Source of the DNA: Hericium rajendrae
Lineage: Eukaryota > Basidiomycota > Agaricomycetes > Russulales > Hericiaceae
NCBI GenBank assembly: GCA_033439255.1
Contig: CM065878.1
Location: 3,968,001-4,032,000 of the forward strand
Length of the DNA: 64,000 nucleotides
Direction of reading: 5' to 3'
The stretch's first letter is position 1; each line of letters begins with the position of its first letter. Shown here in pieces: positions 34,084 through 46,800 of this stretch. A model generated the notes under the pieces. The model had not been told where the DNA came from. It did not search any database and saw only the letters and a list, made by a program, of their open reading frames with translations. The position numbers and the translations under genes are program-made.

Positions 34084-37000
34084 TTATCCGTTGCCATTGG
34101 CATGGGCATTGGACGACGAGTGGGCGGAGCCCCCGCCGAAGCTTGTTAGTAATAGTGCTAGGTCGGCTGCGGGAGGATGTCAGCTTAGAGCTCCGGAAAT
34201 TTTAAGTTCGTCAGACGTACGTTTCTTGAGGGGCTTTGCGAGGAACGCGTTCATCCCTGCACTTAAACATAGCATTTTCGTAGATTCTTGAGCGTCTGCA
34301 CTGAGGGCGATTACTAGATATGACGAGTCAGTCTCAATTTCAAGTGCATAGAACAGATATATTGGACATACCAGGGAGGAATTCAGCGACCTTCCGTCGG
34401 TCTTCAAGATGTCGTATTCGCTTGATAGCCTCCACACCATCACATATTGGCATGTCTGGAAATCGTTGGTAAGCTTCAGATGTCTCTAGATAACGGCGAG
34501 AAGGAAACTGACGATGATCGAACATTGCGACGCTGAAGTATCCAGGCTCATGGGACTCCCACTCTATAAGGGCGCCAGTCAGCAGACACAATAAGGTGCA
34601 CAATATAGAACTAACCCTTGATAGCCTCTTCTCCGTTCGAAGTAGCGGTTACGACAAGGTCATATCGCTCCAACTGCTTGACTAACAACTTTTGCGCTAC
34701 AGGATTGTCTAGGCGGGCGTTGTGAGTTAGCATTACTTGCAGCGACTCGAAAAGCGGTACCCACCTTCGGCTATCAGAACATTGCCATACAAAGTGCGGC
34801 GGGCGGTCGAAGGATCCTCAGCATCCGTTTCCATCGACGAAGTGGTATATGCTTCTTTGGGTATATCCATCAATGTCGCCAGGCTCTGGAAGAGTCTGAT
34901 CCTACGCGGTGGTTTGGTTATTCTAACCAAGCCGTCCACATCGCTCTTGAACAGAGGGTGACCTGGTACATTGTTCGTGACGGGCGTGTAGAAATGGATT
35001 ATCTTCGTCTGCTGCAGCGACGGGAACGGAAGGGATTTGATGAGTCGCGCGATCTCTTCCGCTTGTTCCTCCTCCTGATGATCGAAGATGACAAAGTCCA
35101 GAGGACTGTCTAAAGTTGCAGCGTTGTGAAGATATGCTTCTAGCTCCGATATCGAAGATACAATCGACACGACAAAACCCTCGAGCATAGTCTTGAGTAG
35201 CTCAGATGTAGCGCTAGACACAGAGCTGATCAGGATGCGAAGTATCCGTGGTTGCTTAAGGATCTGAGTTCTGATGGCTGCGATGATCTCTCCCGCTTTG
35301 CGCGACTCGTCGGACTCGAACACCTTGACGGGAATCGTGAACCAGAACATCGAGCCTTTTCCCAGTTCCGACTGCACTCCAATGACACCACCCATAAGCT
35401 TCACAAGCTGCCTGCAAATCGATAAGCCTAGTCCAGTCCCTCCGAAGCGTCGTGTGGACGAGTTGTCAGCCTGCTGGAACGGCACGAATAGTAGGTCCAC
35501 GTCGCTCGAGGCCAGGCCGATACCCGTGTCTTGTATCACAAATTTGAGATTGACTTCGGCTTCGCCCTTGGAATTCACAGGAAGGGTAGTGTTGTCTACC
35601 GAGCACAACACCTTGACAGACCCACTGGGTGTGAACTTGACGGCATTGCCGATAAGGTTCATGAGCACCTGGCGTATACGGGCATAATCGGCCATGACCC
35701 AAGCTGGGACATCCTTCTCGATATTGAAAGAAAGGTCAAGTTTGGTCGCTGCAAGAGGAAGTAGTAACTCCATGCAATCCGCGATGATGTTCTCCATTGA
35801 GAAACCAGTGTATTCGAGCTTGACAGCCGAAGCTTCGAGTTTACTGTAGTCGAGAATGGAGTCGATAATCTTCAGTAAAAGCTCGCAAGATTGCTTGGCC
35901 GTCTGCACGATTTCGCTTTGCACCAGATTGAGTTCGGTCCCGCTCAGAATGTCAAGCAGGCCATAGAAAGAGCTGAACGGTGTACGTAATTCATGGGACA
36001 TAGAAGCCAAGAAATTGCTCTTGATCTTCGTGGCCTTCAGTGCGTCTTCGCGGCTTCTTCGCGCTGCTTCAAGTGCCTCTCGTTGCGATTGGATCATCTT
36101 GAGGTTCTCTCTTGTTCCAGCTTGCACTGATCTGAACAACAGAGCATTCGCTACACTGATGTTAGCTTGCTGCACAAGGAGCGTAAGGAGCGTAACGGTG
36201 TTCTGGGAGAAGGCATATCTGGAGGCCAGATATAAAGCACCAAACGTTTGCCCTCGGTTACTGAATATCGGTATGCAGATGACGGATCGATGGGGACTCT
36301 GCTGGGCTTCTGAAGCAAAGCGGGAATCTGAAGAGACATCTTCATAAGATACGCGTTCCTTCGAGTTCAGCGCTATCGCAGACAAATAAATTTAATGAAT
36401 ATTCAAAGTACATATGAAACGAACCATGCTGGATGATCGCTCTCTGGAGAGGGTCCGAAATCATTCGTACTGAAATAGGATGCCTAGACGTATGGTCAAT
36501 AAACAATGTGGCGAACGCAGCGACTGTAGACATACTCGTGAACTTTACAGATAGCTGGCGGCACCATGCTGGTCGCGATAGAATACTCCCCTGCTTCTCC
36601 TGAGATAACAATGCAGGCGCTTTGCGCTCCCGAGGTTTCTAAGGACTTGTGAGCCGAATACTGAAAGGCTAGTTAAATTTCAACTCACCGGTGGCGATTT
36701 CCGTTAATCGCTGCAGAGCTAAATGTCCGTGAGGGTCAGTAACGGCAATAGCCCAAATTTTGAAAGCATACCAGAATAAAGATGGATATCCGTAGCAATC
36801 TCTTTGCTCCACTTCAACACGGAAGCTAGGTCTGATGCAGGCAAGGAAGTCATTTCGTCCTCCTCAGCTTCCTCAGGCTTCTCTTCCTCAGATGTGTAGT
36901 AAGCCATGGGCTGAACAGGGTTCACGGAGATGCCCATCGTGACACTATTTTCAGTCTGCACGCCGACATCGGTACTGAATATGTGCCGCTTAAGCGTCTC

Positions 37001-40000
37001 CTGCGGATGACTGCTCTGAGCAGGCAACAGCGATGCCCTAAACGATTAATAGTATATGTCAGTTCATATCCATCACCCAAGAGCACCACATACACAATGC
37101 CCCGTGCTCCCCATTGATTCTGACGGGAAATACCGCGACGCTGTAGCTCCGTGCCAAGACCTTCCACGCCAGTGCGAACGAAATGAGATCCTTGCTGCAA
37201 TCTCGGAAGTTAGCCCGATGCGATGAAGATAGAAAAAATACACTTTACAAGGTACAGGGCCCAGCCTTCCTCTAGCAGCCAATCGTTATTCACAGCCAAC
37301 CTTGAAGATACATATTCAGACGTTGGCATACAACGCACGGGGATGTGGGACGTACTTGACAGCAATGTCGTAAAGCTTGTACGACTCCGTGCTGTTGTCG
37401 AGTGACGACATTTCCGCATCCTAATTCGAGGAAATTAGTTTCCCGTGTATTCGTACAATGGGAACGTCATACCACAAGGGCAACCCATGTGCTTGTGTTG
37501 ACAGGACTTGGGGACAACCATCTGCGGCGCGTTGGCGTTACTGACAAAAAGTGTCGACGAGATAGTACGTACCTTCGGATATAGCTTTGATTGACGGTGG
37601 TCTGCCTAACATACTTTCGGCGCATAGCGTCGTCAGTATAGCCTTCCCGGATGCATGCGATCATGGCTAGGCTATGGAAGAAGAGAGCATAGCGATTGTG
37701 TCGGTGACTGGGTTGAGGGGTAAGCACAGTGAGGCAAACTGTCAAGTGGCTAGAACATACTTAGGATGCTTGTCTCGGCTTTCGTACACCTCAAAGCCTA
37801 AGGCTGCAGCTTCCCGCACGAAGCCCAAGCAATACAAGGCAACGACCTTGAACGAATTATACCTGATACACCGAGGATTGAGCTAAGATTGTGCTATAGG
37901 TAGCTGACACTCACCAATTCATAGCCAAACCTATATTTCCACTGAACCTAGTGATATGAGCAAGATACTCTGCTTCATTGAAGGTATCAGTGTCGTAAAT
38001 GGTCTCCGCCGATGTGACCGTAGTATAACCGCCCAATGCACGAATGCAGTTGAGCAGGGCTGTTATGTCAACGTACCGTCAGAAAAGGTATCGCCGAAAA
38101 CAAAATGGACTGACCCATCGCAAAAATCGTAGAATCACCATGCGGTGTCCACAATTTAATGTCGTTATAGCTCTACGAAATCGGATGAGCCTCGCGCAGG
38201 GACAGTAGCGTGGTAGATGCAAACCTCTTCCGCATAGAGGACAAGCTCATCCACTGCGAGACCACATCAGGAAATAGATCGAACCGGAAAAGAAGCGAAC
38301 GTACAATGTTCACAAGAGAATAGCTTCGTCTCCGTCGTGTAGTAGCTAGCAAAACTCGCATAGACGCGATCGCCCGCGCTGTTCGCGTACATTGCAGCTT
38401 CCTCCAGCCGTCGTAGGTTCGCTCGAATATGAACGTTGTCATATCCGGACACCATGGAACTGAACAGCACCAGCGCCCGACTTTACATTGTCCTTCAGCA
38501 TCAAGCCTTGTATAGTTAGTAGAAAGCATACCACCGCTCTGAATTTGTGCCGTGCTTGTCTGCTATTCGCAGAGCAAGCTTACCGAGGTCAGCGGAGAAT
38601 CGGTACAGTTCTTTCTTCTCGGCGGCAGCTATGATCCTTGTGAGACGAAAACAATGACTAGCGCAGTGTAGAACTTACCGCCAAGTGTCCAGAAGAAGCC
38701 GAGTGCGGTGCCGGGGGACATCCCCGAGCTAGATTGGTGTATTAGCATATCCGATTCTTTGGCGAACATTCAATAGCCCTACCGAAGCGCTAATTGGATC
38801 GTCTATAGAACAAGTCAGTCCCGCAGACGCTGAGACGAGCCGAGTCAATGCGCACCGTTAAACCAATGATATCCGCAAACCCTTCCCCGGTACTCCAATA
38901 TGCATTGACACCTATTTGTATCACCGATTTAATCAACGACCGAGCCTTCTGATGACCGTATGGAGAATACGAACCTGCGTCTCCCAGCAGGGCAACCGCC
39001 AGATCCGTCCGCGGATCCGACGCGCGCGGTATCGCCAGAATCGCATCAAAGCCCACTGCCAGAATCTCATTCTTGACCTGCTCAAACATGACGTTCGCCT
39101 CCTGGCGTGTCGGCGCCGCGTTGATCTCGACGCCGAGTACATGAAGCGCGAGCAGCGTGTCGTCGAGCGCGGACGAGAAGTTGTTGCGCATCCAGTGGTT
39201 GCGCGAGCGCAGGCGCAAGAGCTGCGCCTTGCTGTCTGCGCCCTCGGCGCGCTTGAGGCATTCCTCGATGTACCCGTCTGACTGGGTGTACTCGCCTGTG
39301 GACATGTCAGGTGAGAGGTAGCTCCACTCCCCTACGCACTGCTGGTACTAACCTCGCCATGTGGAGAGCCTAGAACATGGTACGTCATTTCAAAGAAGCG
39401 CTATATATGAATGGAAGCAAACTTACTCTGCCAGTTTGGTCAAGAGAGAAAAGGTACGTGTGGGGTTGGCCGCCCACGTGTCGTTCTCCAGCAAATCCCG
39501 CGCGTTGATCAGCGACTGGTACGCAAGCTAAGCCCGAGCGTTAACATCTATACCCGGACATGAAATGTAAGCTGAGCTCATCGTACTTCGTGAGCGCCCC
39601 TCGCCCACGCGGAGTCCCCCGCACTGATGAGCAGGGCAATTAACTCCTCCCGCTTGGTATGTGTCCGCAGCAGCGATAAGCATCTATGAACAAAATAAAC
39701 GCCCTATCCTAGACATCCGCAATCAAATTGAACCTACCGTTGTGCACGCTCAGCAATCTGATAGATATCAGGCGTTGGCTCATGCAGCATCATGAGGATG
39801 ATCTAACAAAATACGTCAGCCGCGCAGATCCGTCGGGGAACCAAACTCGCCAGCCACCTTGAACGACATCTTCGCCACCGAATTCTCCGATAGGCTTGCA
39901 GCCTCTGCCTCGGCGGCTTGCCGATATCTGTCATGGGCAAAGCTGCACATATCGCGGGCGCGCTGGACGAGCCATCCCTCTGCAATCGCGACCTGCAACC

Positions 40001-43000
40001 CGCGCATCGAGCTGCGACCCATGTTGAATTGGCTCCGCTTGCTCGATGATGGCGGTTTGGCCTGTATCCATCCATCGAATTCGCTGTCCCCATCGCTATT
40101 GCTGCTCGATAATTCATCGTGGTCCATGACCTGCGCGACATCTGTCACTTTGAACCTACATGACCGTCGGTGTAAGATATTAAGTATGCATGCAAGTGTG
40201 CTCACGTTGAACCAAAGAAGGATGCCCATATAAGGTATTTCCTTGCATCATCAGGCAACAGGTGGAGATGCGATTGAAGATAAGACAGGTCATTGGGGTC
40301 AGCCGTGTCTTTCTGCGCGAGGAGCGTCGGTTCTATGCTAGACATGTCAAATCTGCCAGATCATCAGTGCTTCATATCCACTGCATGATTCCGGGTGCCG
40401 GACGTACTGCCAACAGTTTCGCTCCCAGTCAAACGTGATCTGTCGACGGAGTGAATACAACGGAACTCATGTACGGACAGAGAAGATGGTTCTTACGAAG
40501 TGCTGCCGTTGTGATGTCGCAAGGATGTTCCTAGCTGAGAACGCATTACCTGCCGACGCCGCGTGAATCAACCGCGAGAGTGGTGCCACGGCGTCTTTGG
40601 TCTGACGCAGCGTGCGCGATATGAGAGAAGAGATAGCGGAATACGGCAGCGGTTCCAACTGAATCCACGTCGCACGTGAGCGACCGGTGAACATGCTGCG
40701 AACGCGCTCGATGATCTCCCTGGATGGTCATCAGCCACAACAACACGCTGTCAGCAGGAGGTCACCCACGGTTGGTCTTCGCGGAGCGTCATGAAAATAA
40801 GCTGTACCTCTTCAGTCCTGGGAATGCGCCCTGCAACGTGAGGGAAGAACTCACAATACGGCTCTTAGAGCTTGCCAGCGTGCTGATGAGATCCAGGGAG
40901 CTGGATTCAGATTTGCGTAAATAGAAGTTCGGCCAAATAGAGAGAAAGACACTCAACCAATCGTCTGCCTCATGCAAATCATCGAGGAACAGGGCGAATA
41001 GGCGGGTTTCCGCGAGCACGGCGAACACATTTTCTACAAGTGACTGGAACCGCGCGCGCAACTCGGGACTTGCCAAGGGTTCCTGAGGAGGTTCTCCGTT
41101 CCCATCGACAAGGCTCATGATGTCCTGTAGCTCAGGGGCACCTTCGTAGAGAAGGGGGAGTATACGCAGCTGGGGCCCTAACCGCGTCTTGAGGGAAGCA
41201 ATGAACCGGTGCAGATCGCTATGGAAGACCATGAGCTGCCTCAAAACAGAGGAAAGACATGACAGCTAGCTGAAATTGAGCAAACGTTTACGACAAAAAC
41301 TACTTGAACACATACCAAGGCCGCAAACGGCGCGGCAATGGAATTCTGGAATTTCGCATGACCCCACAGACCATGTGCTAAAGAACAGATGTCAGATGAT
41401 TGTAAAGATACGGATGATACAGTCGTGCTTACAGCGCCATTTCGCCTGATTAGCAAGGACCAGGGAGCTCTTCCCAGCACTGACACAGAACATGTCAGCT
41501 ATCCATGCAGAACGATCAGTGAAAAGATTGTACCCAGGCGGGCCAATAACGACCACTCCATGTGCATGTGCGCTCTTCACCGACGGCGGGCCAAGCGCGA
41601 TCCTTCTCAACCCGTCGCTTACGGCCGTCATCTGCGAGCCCGTGTTGGCGATGCTTGAGTCTTGCGAGGCTGGGAAACCGCTTGTGGTGGACATGTCCTG
41701 TCGCTCCTCCGATTTCTTTCCGCTGGATGCATTATGTATAGAGATATCGCTGCGCGAGGACTTGGAATCGTTGTCCCACTCTGGGCCAGGACTGTCGCCG
41801 GTCTTCTGGCTTCCATTTGACGAGATGCTTAGCGAGCCCTTCGAGAAGGCAGCGTACCGCGAGAAGCTAGTCGAAGCGTGACGGATGACATTACGGACGA
41901 TCTCGAGCTCTTTGTCTCGCCCGAACTATGGGAGATTCAGTAACCAACTCTGCCGAAGTAAGAGAAAACGCACCAGGATGTTTGGTATTGTAAACTCCTG
42001 CAAGAAGGGATGAGGAATGGTACTTCACGAAGAAGGGAGGACTTTGCCTCACCATATACCGGTCCTGAGTTGCAATCTCGAACGAGGGGATGAGCTAACG
42101 ATAAAGATCAGCTGAATTCCCAGTGAAGACTGACGCCTGACGCGTCCCACCTCTAATGACTGCTCGGAGACCGACGACACCGCAGCCAACAACCTCTTCT
42201 GACATTCTAGAAGATCCGCCTTCAACCCGTACGCACTCTGATATCGAGCATCAGGGCCCTTGGAGAGAAGCTATTCCGCGCCAATGAAATGAATCAGCGG
42301 CAAATCCGATCTCCGAGGAATTCCGGACCCACCTTCTCTATAATTTGCGCGAGAACCTGCGGGATATCCCGCCTCACCTCGTGCACTGGCATCGGTCTCT
42401 TCTGCACGATTGAGTGTAGGATCTCCATGGGGCCACCCTCGAAAGGCATCATACCTCGGCCCACGATGAGCGCCCAGAACATGACACCCAGGGAATACAG
42501 GTCCGTCCGGTGGTCTTCCACGGTCGTATCCACGCTGCCCGTCTGTTCCGGCGCGAGGTAGCACAGGGCCTCCTTGACCTTATATTTGTCCATCTCCTCG
42601 AACGCATCGGCCCGGATGACGAGGGACGACGGCCCGCCGAACTGCTCGAGCGAGATAGAGCGGTTCCCAAAATGTACCAGACGGACAATGCCAGAATGCG
42701 CGTTGATGTGGTACGCGTTGGCCCGGACTGCAGGAATGTTGCCGAGGTGTCAGTGATGACGTCGTTGGTGACGAACGCGAGTATGTACCTTCGCGATGAA
42801 TGATCCCGAGTCTTCCGGGGACAATGACTGGTCAGTACGTGACAAGCGCGGGATTTTTGCGGAAAAAATAGCGCACTTGTGCATCATCTCCAGGCAGTTC
42901 GTCGCTTGGACAGCAAACCTTCACACACGAGGAAGCGAATAAGGAGGCGTCACAGTACTCTGCGCGAATTCTGTGCTTACTCGAGAAACGTAGCGAGGTC

Positions 43001-43674
43001 CATCGTGTCTATGCTCTCTGTGTCGCCGGAGAAGGTAGTGTCGAGGTCGGTCATGAACATGTCCCCATGTGATGAGGACGAGGGCGGCACCGTATGCGCG
43101 GGCTCGGCGAGCAGTAGATCGTTAACTTTCGACTTGGGGAGATATCGGCCGAGCATGTTCGGACCGGGATGGACAAGGAGGAGCACGACGGCATCGCCGT
43201 CGGCCTGCGATATTGAGAAGAAGTCGATGAGGCGCAAGGTCGTGCGGAGCGTCTCGATCGACGTCTGCATTCGTCCGAGACTGGACACAGGCGCATTTGT
43301 ATCGCGGACGCGTACGGGGATGGGCACGAAACACTCACATGTGGGCCTCGCGCTCGAGGCAGACCGAGGCGTTGGTGTGTGCCGGGGCGATCTTCGCGAG
43401 GACATTCGAGCCATCCTTGAGGCTGCTGCCCTCGGCGAGCTGGGTTAGACTTCCAGTGTCCTCCCATAATACTGCCTACAGAAACTCCCGGTCAGAAAGC
43501 CGGGTGCACGATAAAATAGCCTGACGACGGAACCTTCTCAAAGGCATAACCGGGCACAGAAAGGATGCCGTCGCGAAAGTAGAGAGTGGGGAAGGAGGGC
43601 TGAGCGTAACGTCGGCGGGATTGACGGGATTCCTCCCGAGAGATCGAGAACGCGGGGCCGATCTTGTCGACCAT
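34084..43674 (-). CDS. Hybrid histidine kinase with N-terminal pseudokinase and ATPase module (group X, Mak2/Chk1-like)
   Basis: Very large sensor of a phosphorelay to a histidine phosphotransferase. From the N-terminus (MVDKIGPAFSI) there is a protein-kinase-like domain with GRLGIIHREG, VRLVHFGNRS and YLAPEQTG...RTDLYSLGVM (42290-42900). A P-loop ATPase follows: Walker A GPPGAGKSS split by an intron near 41540, and Walker B ALFLDDLHEADDW near 40970. Next comes a long helical part with LLRLRSRNHWMRNNFSSALD, a GAF domain (SVICIPIFSNRGQTFGALYL), HisKA with H-box FLASMSHELRTPFSSF near 36000, HATPase with N box NLIGNAVKFTPSG, DTGIGL and FGGTGLGLSICRQL, a degenerate receiver-like segment, and a C-terminal receiver with GNVLIAEDNPVAQKLL, phospho-Asp in MFDHHMPICDG and KPLKK. 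The kinase-like domain has HRE for HRD and HFG for DFG, so it is probably inactive. The domain order matches fungal group X kinases, which act in oxidative-stress and cell-cycle signalling. Dozens of short introns. Confidence 0.92.
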
Positions 43675-44144
43675 GGTTCCACGGGGGAAAAGGAATTACT
43701 ACTGCGGAATAATATAGCAGTCGAGCCAGCGCAGATGTAGGCAGCTAGCGTTTCGTAGAAAAGAGAAATCAAAAAGACATAGCGGGGAGGGGAACGTCAA
43801 GAAGCGAAAGTGCAATTTCGAGCATTACTCGCTTGTCACACGGTGACGATCATGGCAGCCCACACGGACCCAATAGTCGGAAGTGACAGGAACCCGCCAA
43901 ACGTCATCGTGACACATGTCACATCCGTTCGCTCCGTCCTTGGTCCTCTTTCAGTCCACGTTCTTCACTCTGATTCAGAACTTCTTGCAGCTGACGGATC
44001 CAAGAATACCAAGCCGAGCATCCATTCATACGACAGCGGGCAATATGACTACAAAGATGTTTTCAACGGACAGCATGGACACACGGCAGAATTCAAACTA
44101 ATACGAAAATATAACACTACTATCATGCCGAGAAATGAGAGAAA
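43675..44144. other. Intergenic between histidine kinase promoter and SUB2 3' end
   Basis: 470 bp. Both neighbours are on the minus strand, so the left part must hold the histidine-kinase promoter. A plus-strand frame at 43810-44178 has no family resemblance and overlaps the last SUB2 exon and intron. Confidence 0.4.
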
Positions 44145-46256
44145 TTACGACGTCACTGTCATCGAACCGGTCAGATAATCCTGAATAGGCAAAGTACTCT
44201 GGACTCACTGTAGCTGGCCGGGTCAATGTGATCAGGCAACTCCGGCACGGCGACCTCGAACCGTGACTGGATCGCAGCCATCACCTGCTGGTCTGCCTCC
44301 GACGACACGAACGTAATCGCCAGGCCCTTCGTCCCGAAACGTCCGGCACGGCTACAGGGACGGTCAGATCGGGGCCATGAGAACACAGTAATCAGACGTA
44401 CCCAACACGATGGAGGTAGCTGTCAGCATCTGGCGGGCAATCGTAGTTTACCACGATGTTCACCCGCTCCACATCGATGCCGCGACCAAAGATGTCTGTC
44501 GCCACAAGAATACGCTTCTCGAATGCCTTGAAGGCCGTGTAGCGGTTAATACTGCCGGAGAGCCTGTCAGACGATGCACAATCAATCGGACCGAGCAAAC
44601 ACGTACCGCTCCTCCTGGGCAAGACCAGAGTGGATGCTGATACTCGGGAAGTTGCAAGAAACGAGCAGCTTGTCAAGCTCAATTGCACGGGCGACAGACT
44701 TGACAAAGATCACGACCTATAATCATTTCAGCATGACATACATGAATCCATAAATTTCAAGACATACCTGGTTAAATTCGAGGGTGTCAAGCAGCTCGTT
44801 CAGCTTCCTGTTCTTCCCGCTCTCTTCCAATTTCACGTAGTGCTGCTGGAGACCGTGGAGGGTGAGCTTCGTCTCGTCGTCGACGAAAATTTCCAAGGGC
44901 TAATCAAACACAGCGGTCAGCAACAGAAGGAACGGACTAGGCAAACCGCCTACGTTGGCCATGAACTTCTTGCATGTAACCCGAATCTCCTTCGCCAACG
45001 TCGCACTGAACATCATGACTTGCTTATGGTGGGGTGTTGCACGGAAAATCTCTTGGACGTCGCGGCGCATGTCTAGTGGGCGATGGCGCAATGAGATCAA
45101 TGTCGACAAGGTAAGGGATCAACGAGAAGAGAGAAATAAACTTCGGGTGCTCGCAGACGAAGACGGAAACGGCGTGAACAATAACAGTCGGAGTGCTTGC
45201 CGCTCGTCCGGTCTGGTCTCGTATGAACGTAATCTCGTCGTCGCTGGCGGCCACACGTGCTTCTTCCGCAGACTCGTTCCGACTACGCATGCCGCCACGT
45301 TGCCTAATCTCCCCTCGCAGTTGAACCCTACATCCAATCCTAGCGACCGATTCCGGATCGAAGGATGCGCGCGCACGTAGGCACGGCGAATGATGTGGAC
45401 GAATACAGCGAAAAAGAGTAGGCACCCAGCGGACCGATGGCGCAACGTGACGCGACGTATACAAACGGGATGGGGCATGAGGTGGGGCGTCGAAGTTGCA
45501 TGACTAACCAAGCTGCTCGAGCATTTTGTCGCACTCGTCCAGCACGAAGTGCTTCACGTTCTTGGCGTCCAAGACCTTGTCTCTCACGAGTGCGTTCAGG
45601 CGGCCGGGGGTCGCGACGACGATATGCGGGCACTTGGACTTGTCTTTGAGCAGTTCGGCGTCCTTGGAGACAGGCGTGCCGCCGAAGAAGGTGCCAACTC
45701 GGACGTCGGGCATATACTTGGCGAAACGGGTGTACTCGTTCTTGATCTGGAACGCCAACTCCCGCGTGTGGCAGAGAACGATGACAGAGACTTCTCCATC
45801 GACTGGTTCCAGCTGCTGCAAGGTCGCCAAAACAAAGACGGCTGTCTTTCCGTGACCGGACTTCGCCTGACAGAGGACATCCATGCCAAGTACAGCCTGA
45901 GGGATGCACTCTTGTTGGACTATAGGGAGGTCATAAGCACTTGTGTCCGGCAAAAAATGGCTTAGGAACTCACCCTCAGACGGATGTTCGAAACCCAGGT
46001 CACTGATGGCACGCAGCAATTCGGGCTTCAACAAGAAGTCCCTGATAACGAACCATATGAGCTGTCGAGCGCAGAATCCATCAAATAGCTCAGAAACACA
46101 CCTGAAACCAGTTGAATGGATGCCAGAGAAGTTTTTCTTGTCCTTTTCGTCCCCTTCCAGCGCGGCGCTGGGTGCGACAGCTGCAGTGGCGCCGTTTGTG
46201 ATGATTTCATGCTCATCCTCGTAGTCGATGAGTTCTTCGTTGTCGGGTGCGCTCAT
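44145..46256 (-). CDS. SUB2: DEAD-box RNA helicase Sub2/UAP56
   Basis: Spliceosome assembly and mRNA-export helicase of the TREX complex, nuclear. It begins [18 protein letters not shown] and [13 protein letters not shown], then [20 protein letters not shown] (Q-motif region), [18 protein letters not shown] (motif I), [16 protein letters not shown] (Ia), [21 protein letters not shown] (DECD box), [13 protein letters not shown] (SAT), [56 protein letters not shown] and [11 protein letters not shown]. The final coding exon is only 11 nt (44145-44155) and supplies the family C-terminus MTS after a 53-nt intron with a CTGAC branch site. An unusually long intron (45073-45508) splits the helicase between EQL and DMRRDV. 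Divergent from DIC1. Confidence 0.95.
45073..45508 (-). other. Unusually long intron (436 nt) in SUB2
   Basis: Donor GTTAGT follows the G of an Asp codon after EQL; acceptor CCCACTAG precedes ATGCGCCGCG (MRR). The joined frame reads [13 protein letters not shown] as in all Sub2 proteins, so no coding exon is missing. Other introns in the window are mostly 45-70 nt. No C/D-box snoRNA boxes were seen inside. Confidence 0.85.
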
Positions 46257-46800
46257 GTTGAAAAGGTTGGAAGGTTCGATAACGGAGAGGGAAGAAGAGG
46301 AAAGCTAGAGACGTGTACAGACGAGGTGAAGAGGGTAAGAGCCAAAGAGAGTCGCGAAGCCGCGCCACACCGATTCAACAACCTTATCCTCACGCACGGA
46401 CCCCGGACGCGTCAGTCTCATGACCTTTTTCTACGTCGACGTCGCTTGAACTTCTCGCTCTATGCTTGATCACAACACATTCCTAACATAATATTATGCT
46501 GTTCTTGAGCACCTATATCCTTTGCAATGCTGAGACTGAGTGTCTTCCAGGATTTGAAGTCGTTATCCCATGGACGCCCGTGCGGCAATAACCGATAACA
46601 TAGCCGACGGGCCGCGGCAGCTGCAAAAAGTTGTCCGGCGTCACGTCCACCGCGTCTGCGCGGCGAGTCGGATCTCCGTTTATCTGGCAACGTGCAGCAT
46701 CGCGTTCCTATGCGTGCACATTCGTATAGGCCCCCTTATAGCCCTTAATACTCTCAAGCTCGGCCGGTGTACCTTTCTTTCCACCAGGCGTATCTCAGAA
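46257..46800. promoter_or_regulatory. Divergent promoter, SUB2 and DIC1
   Basis: 544 bp. An open frame continues 77 codons upstream of the DIC1 start, but it lacks carrier homology, and carriers of this group do not need a presequence, so it is treated as non-coding. Confidence 0.4.

Noticed and set aside
43810-44178. 122-codon plus-strand frame
   Set aside because: No family resemblance; it overlaps the terminal exon and last intron of SUB2 on the other strand.
46570-46800. 77-codon in-frame extension upstream of the DIC1 start
   Set aside because: No carrier homology, and the family normally starts just before the first helix; the stretch is the SUB2/DIC1 divergent promoter.
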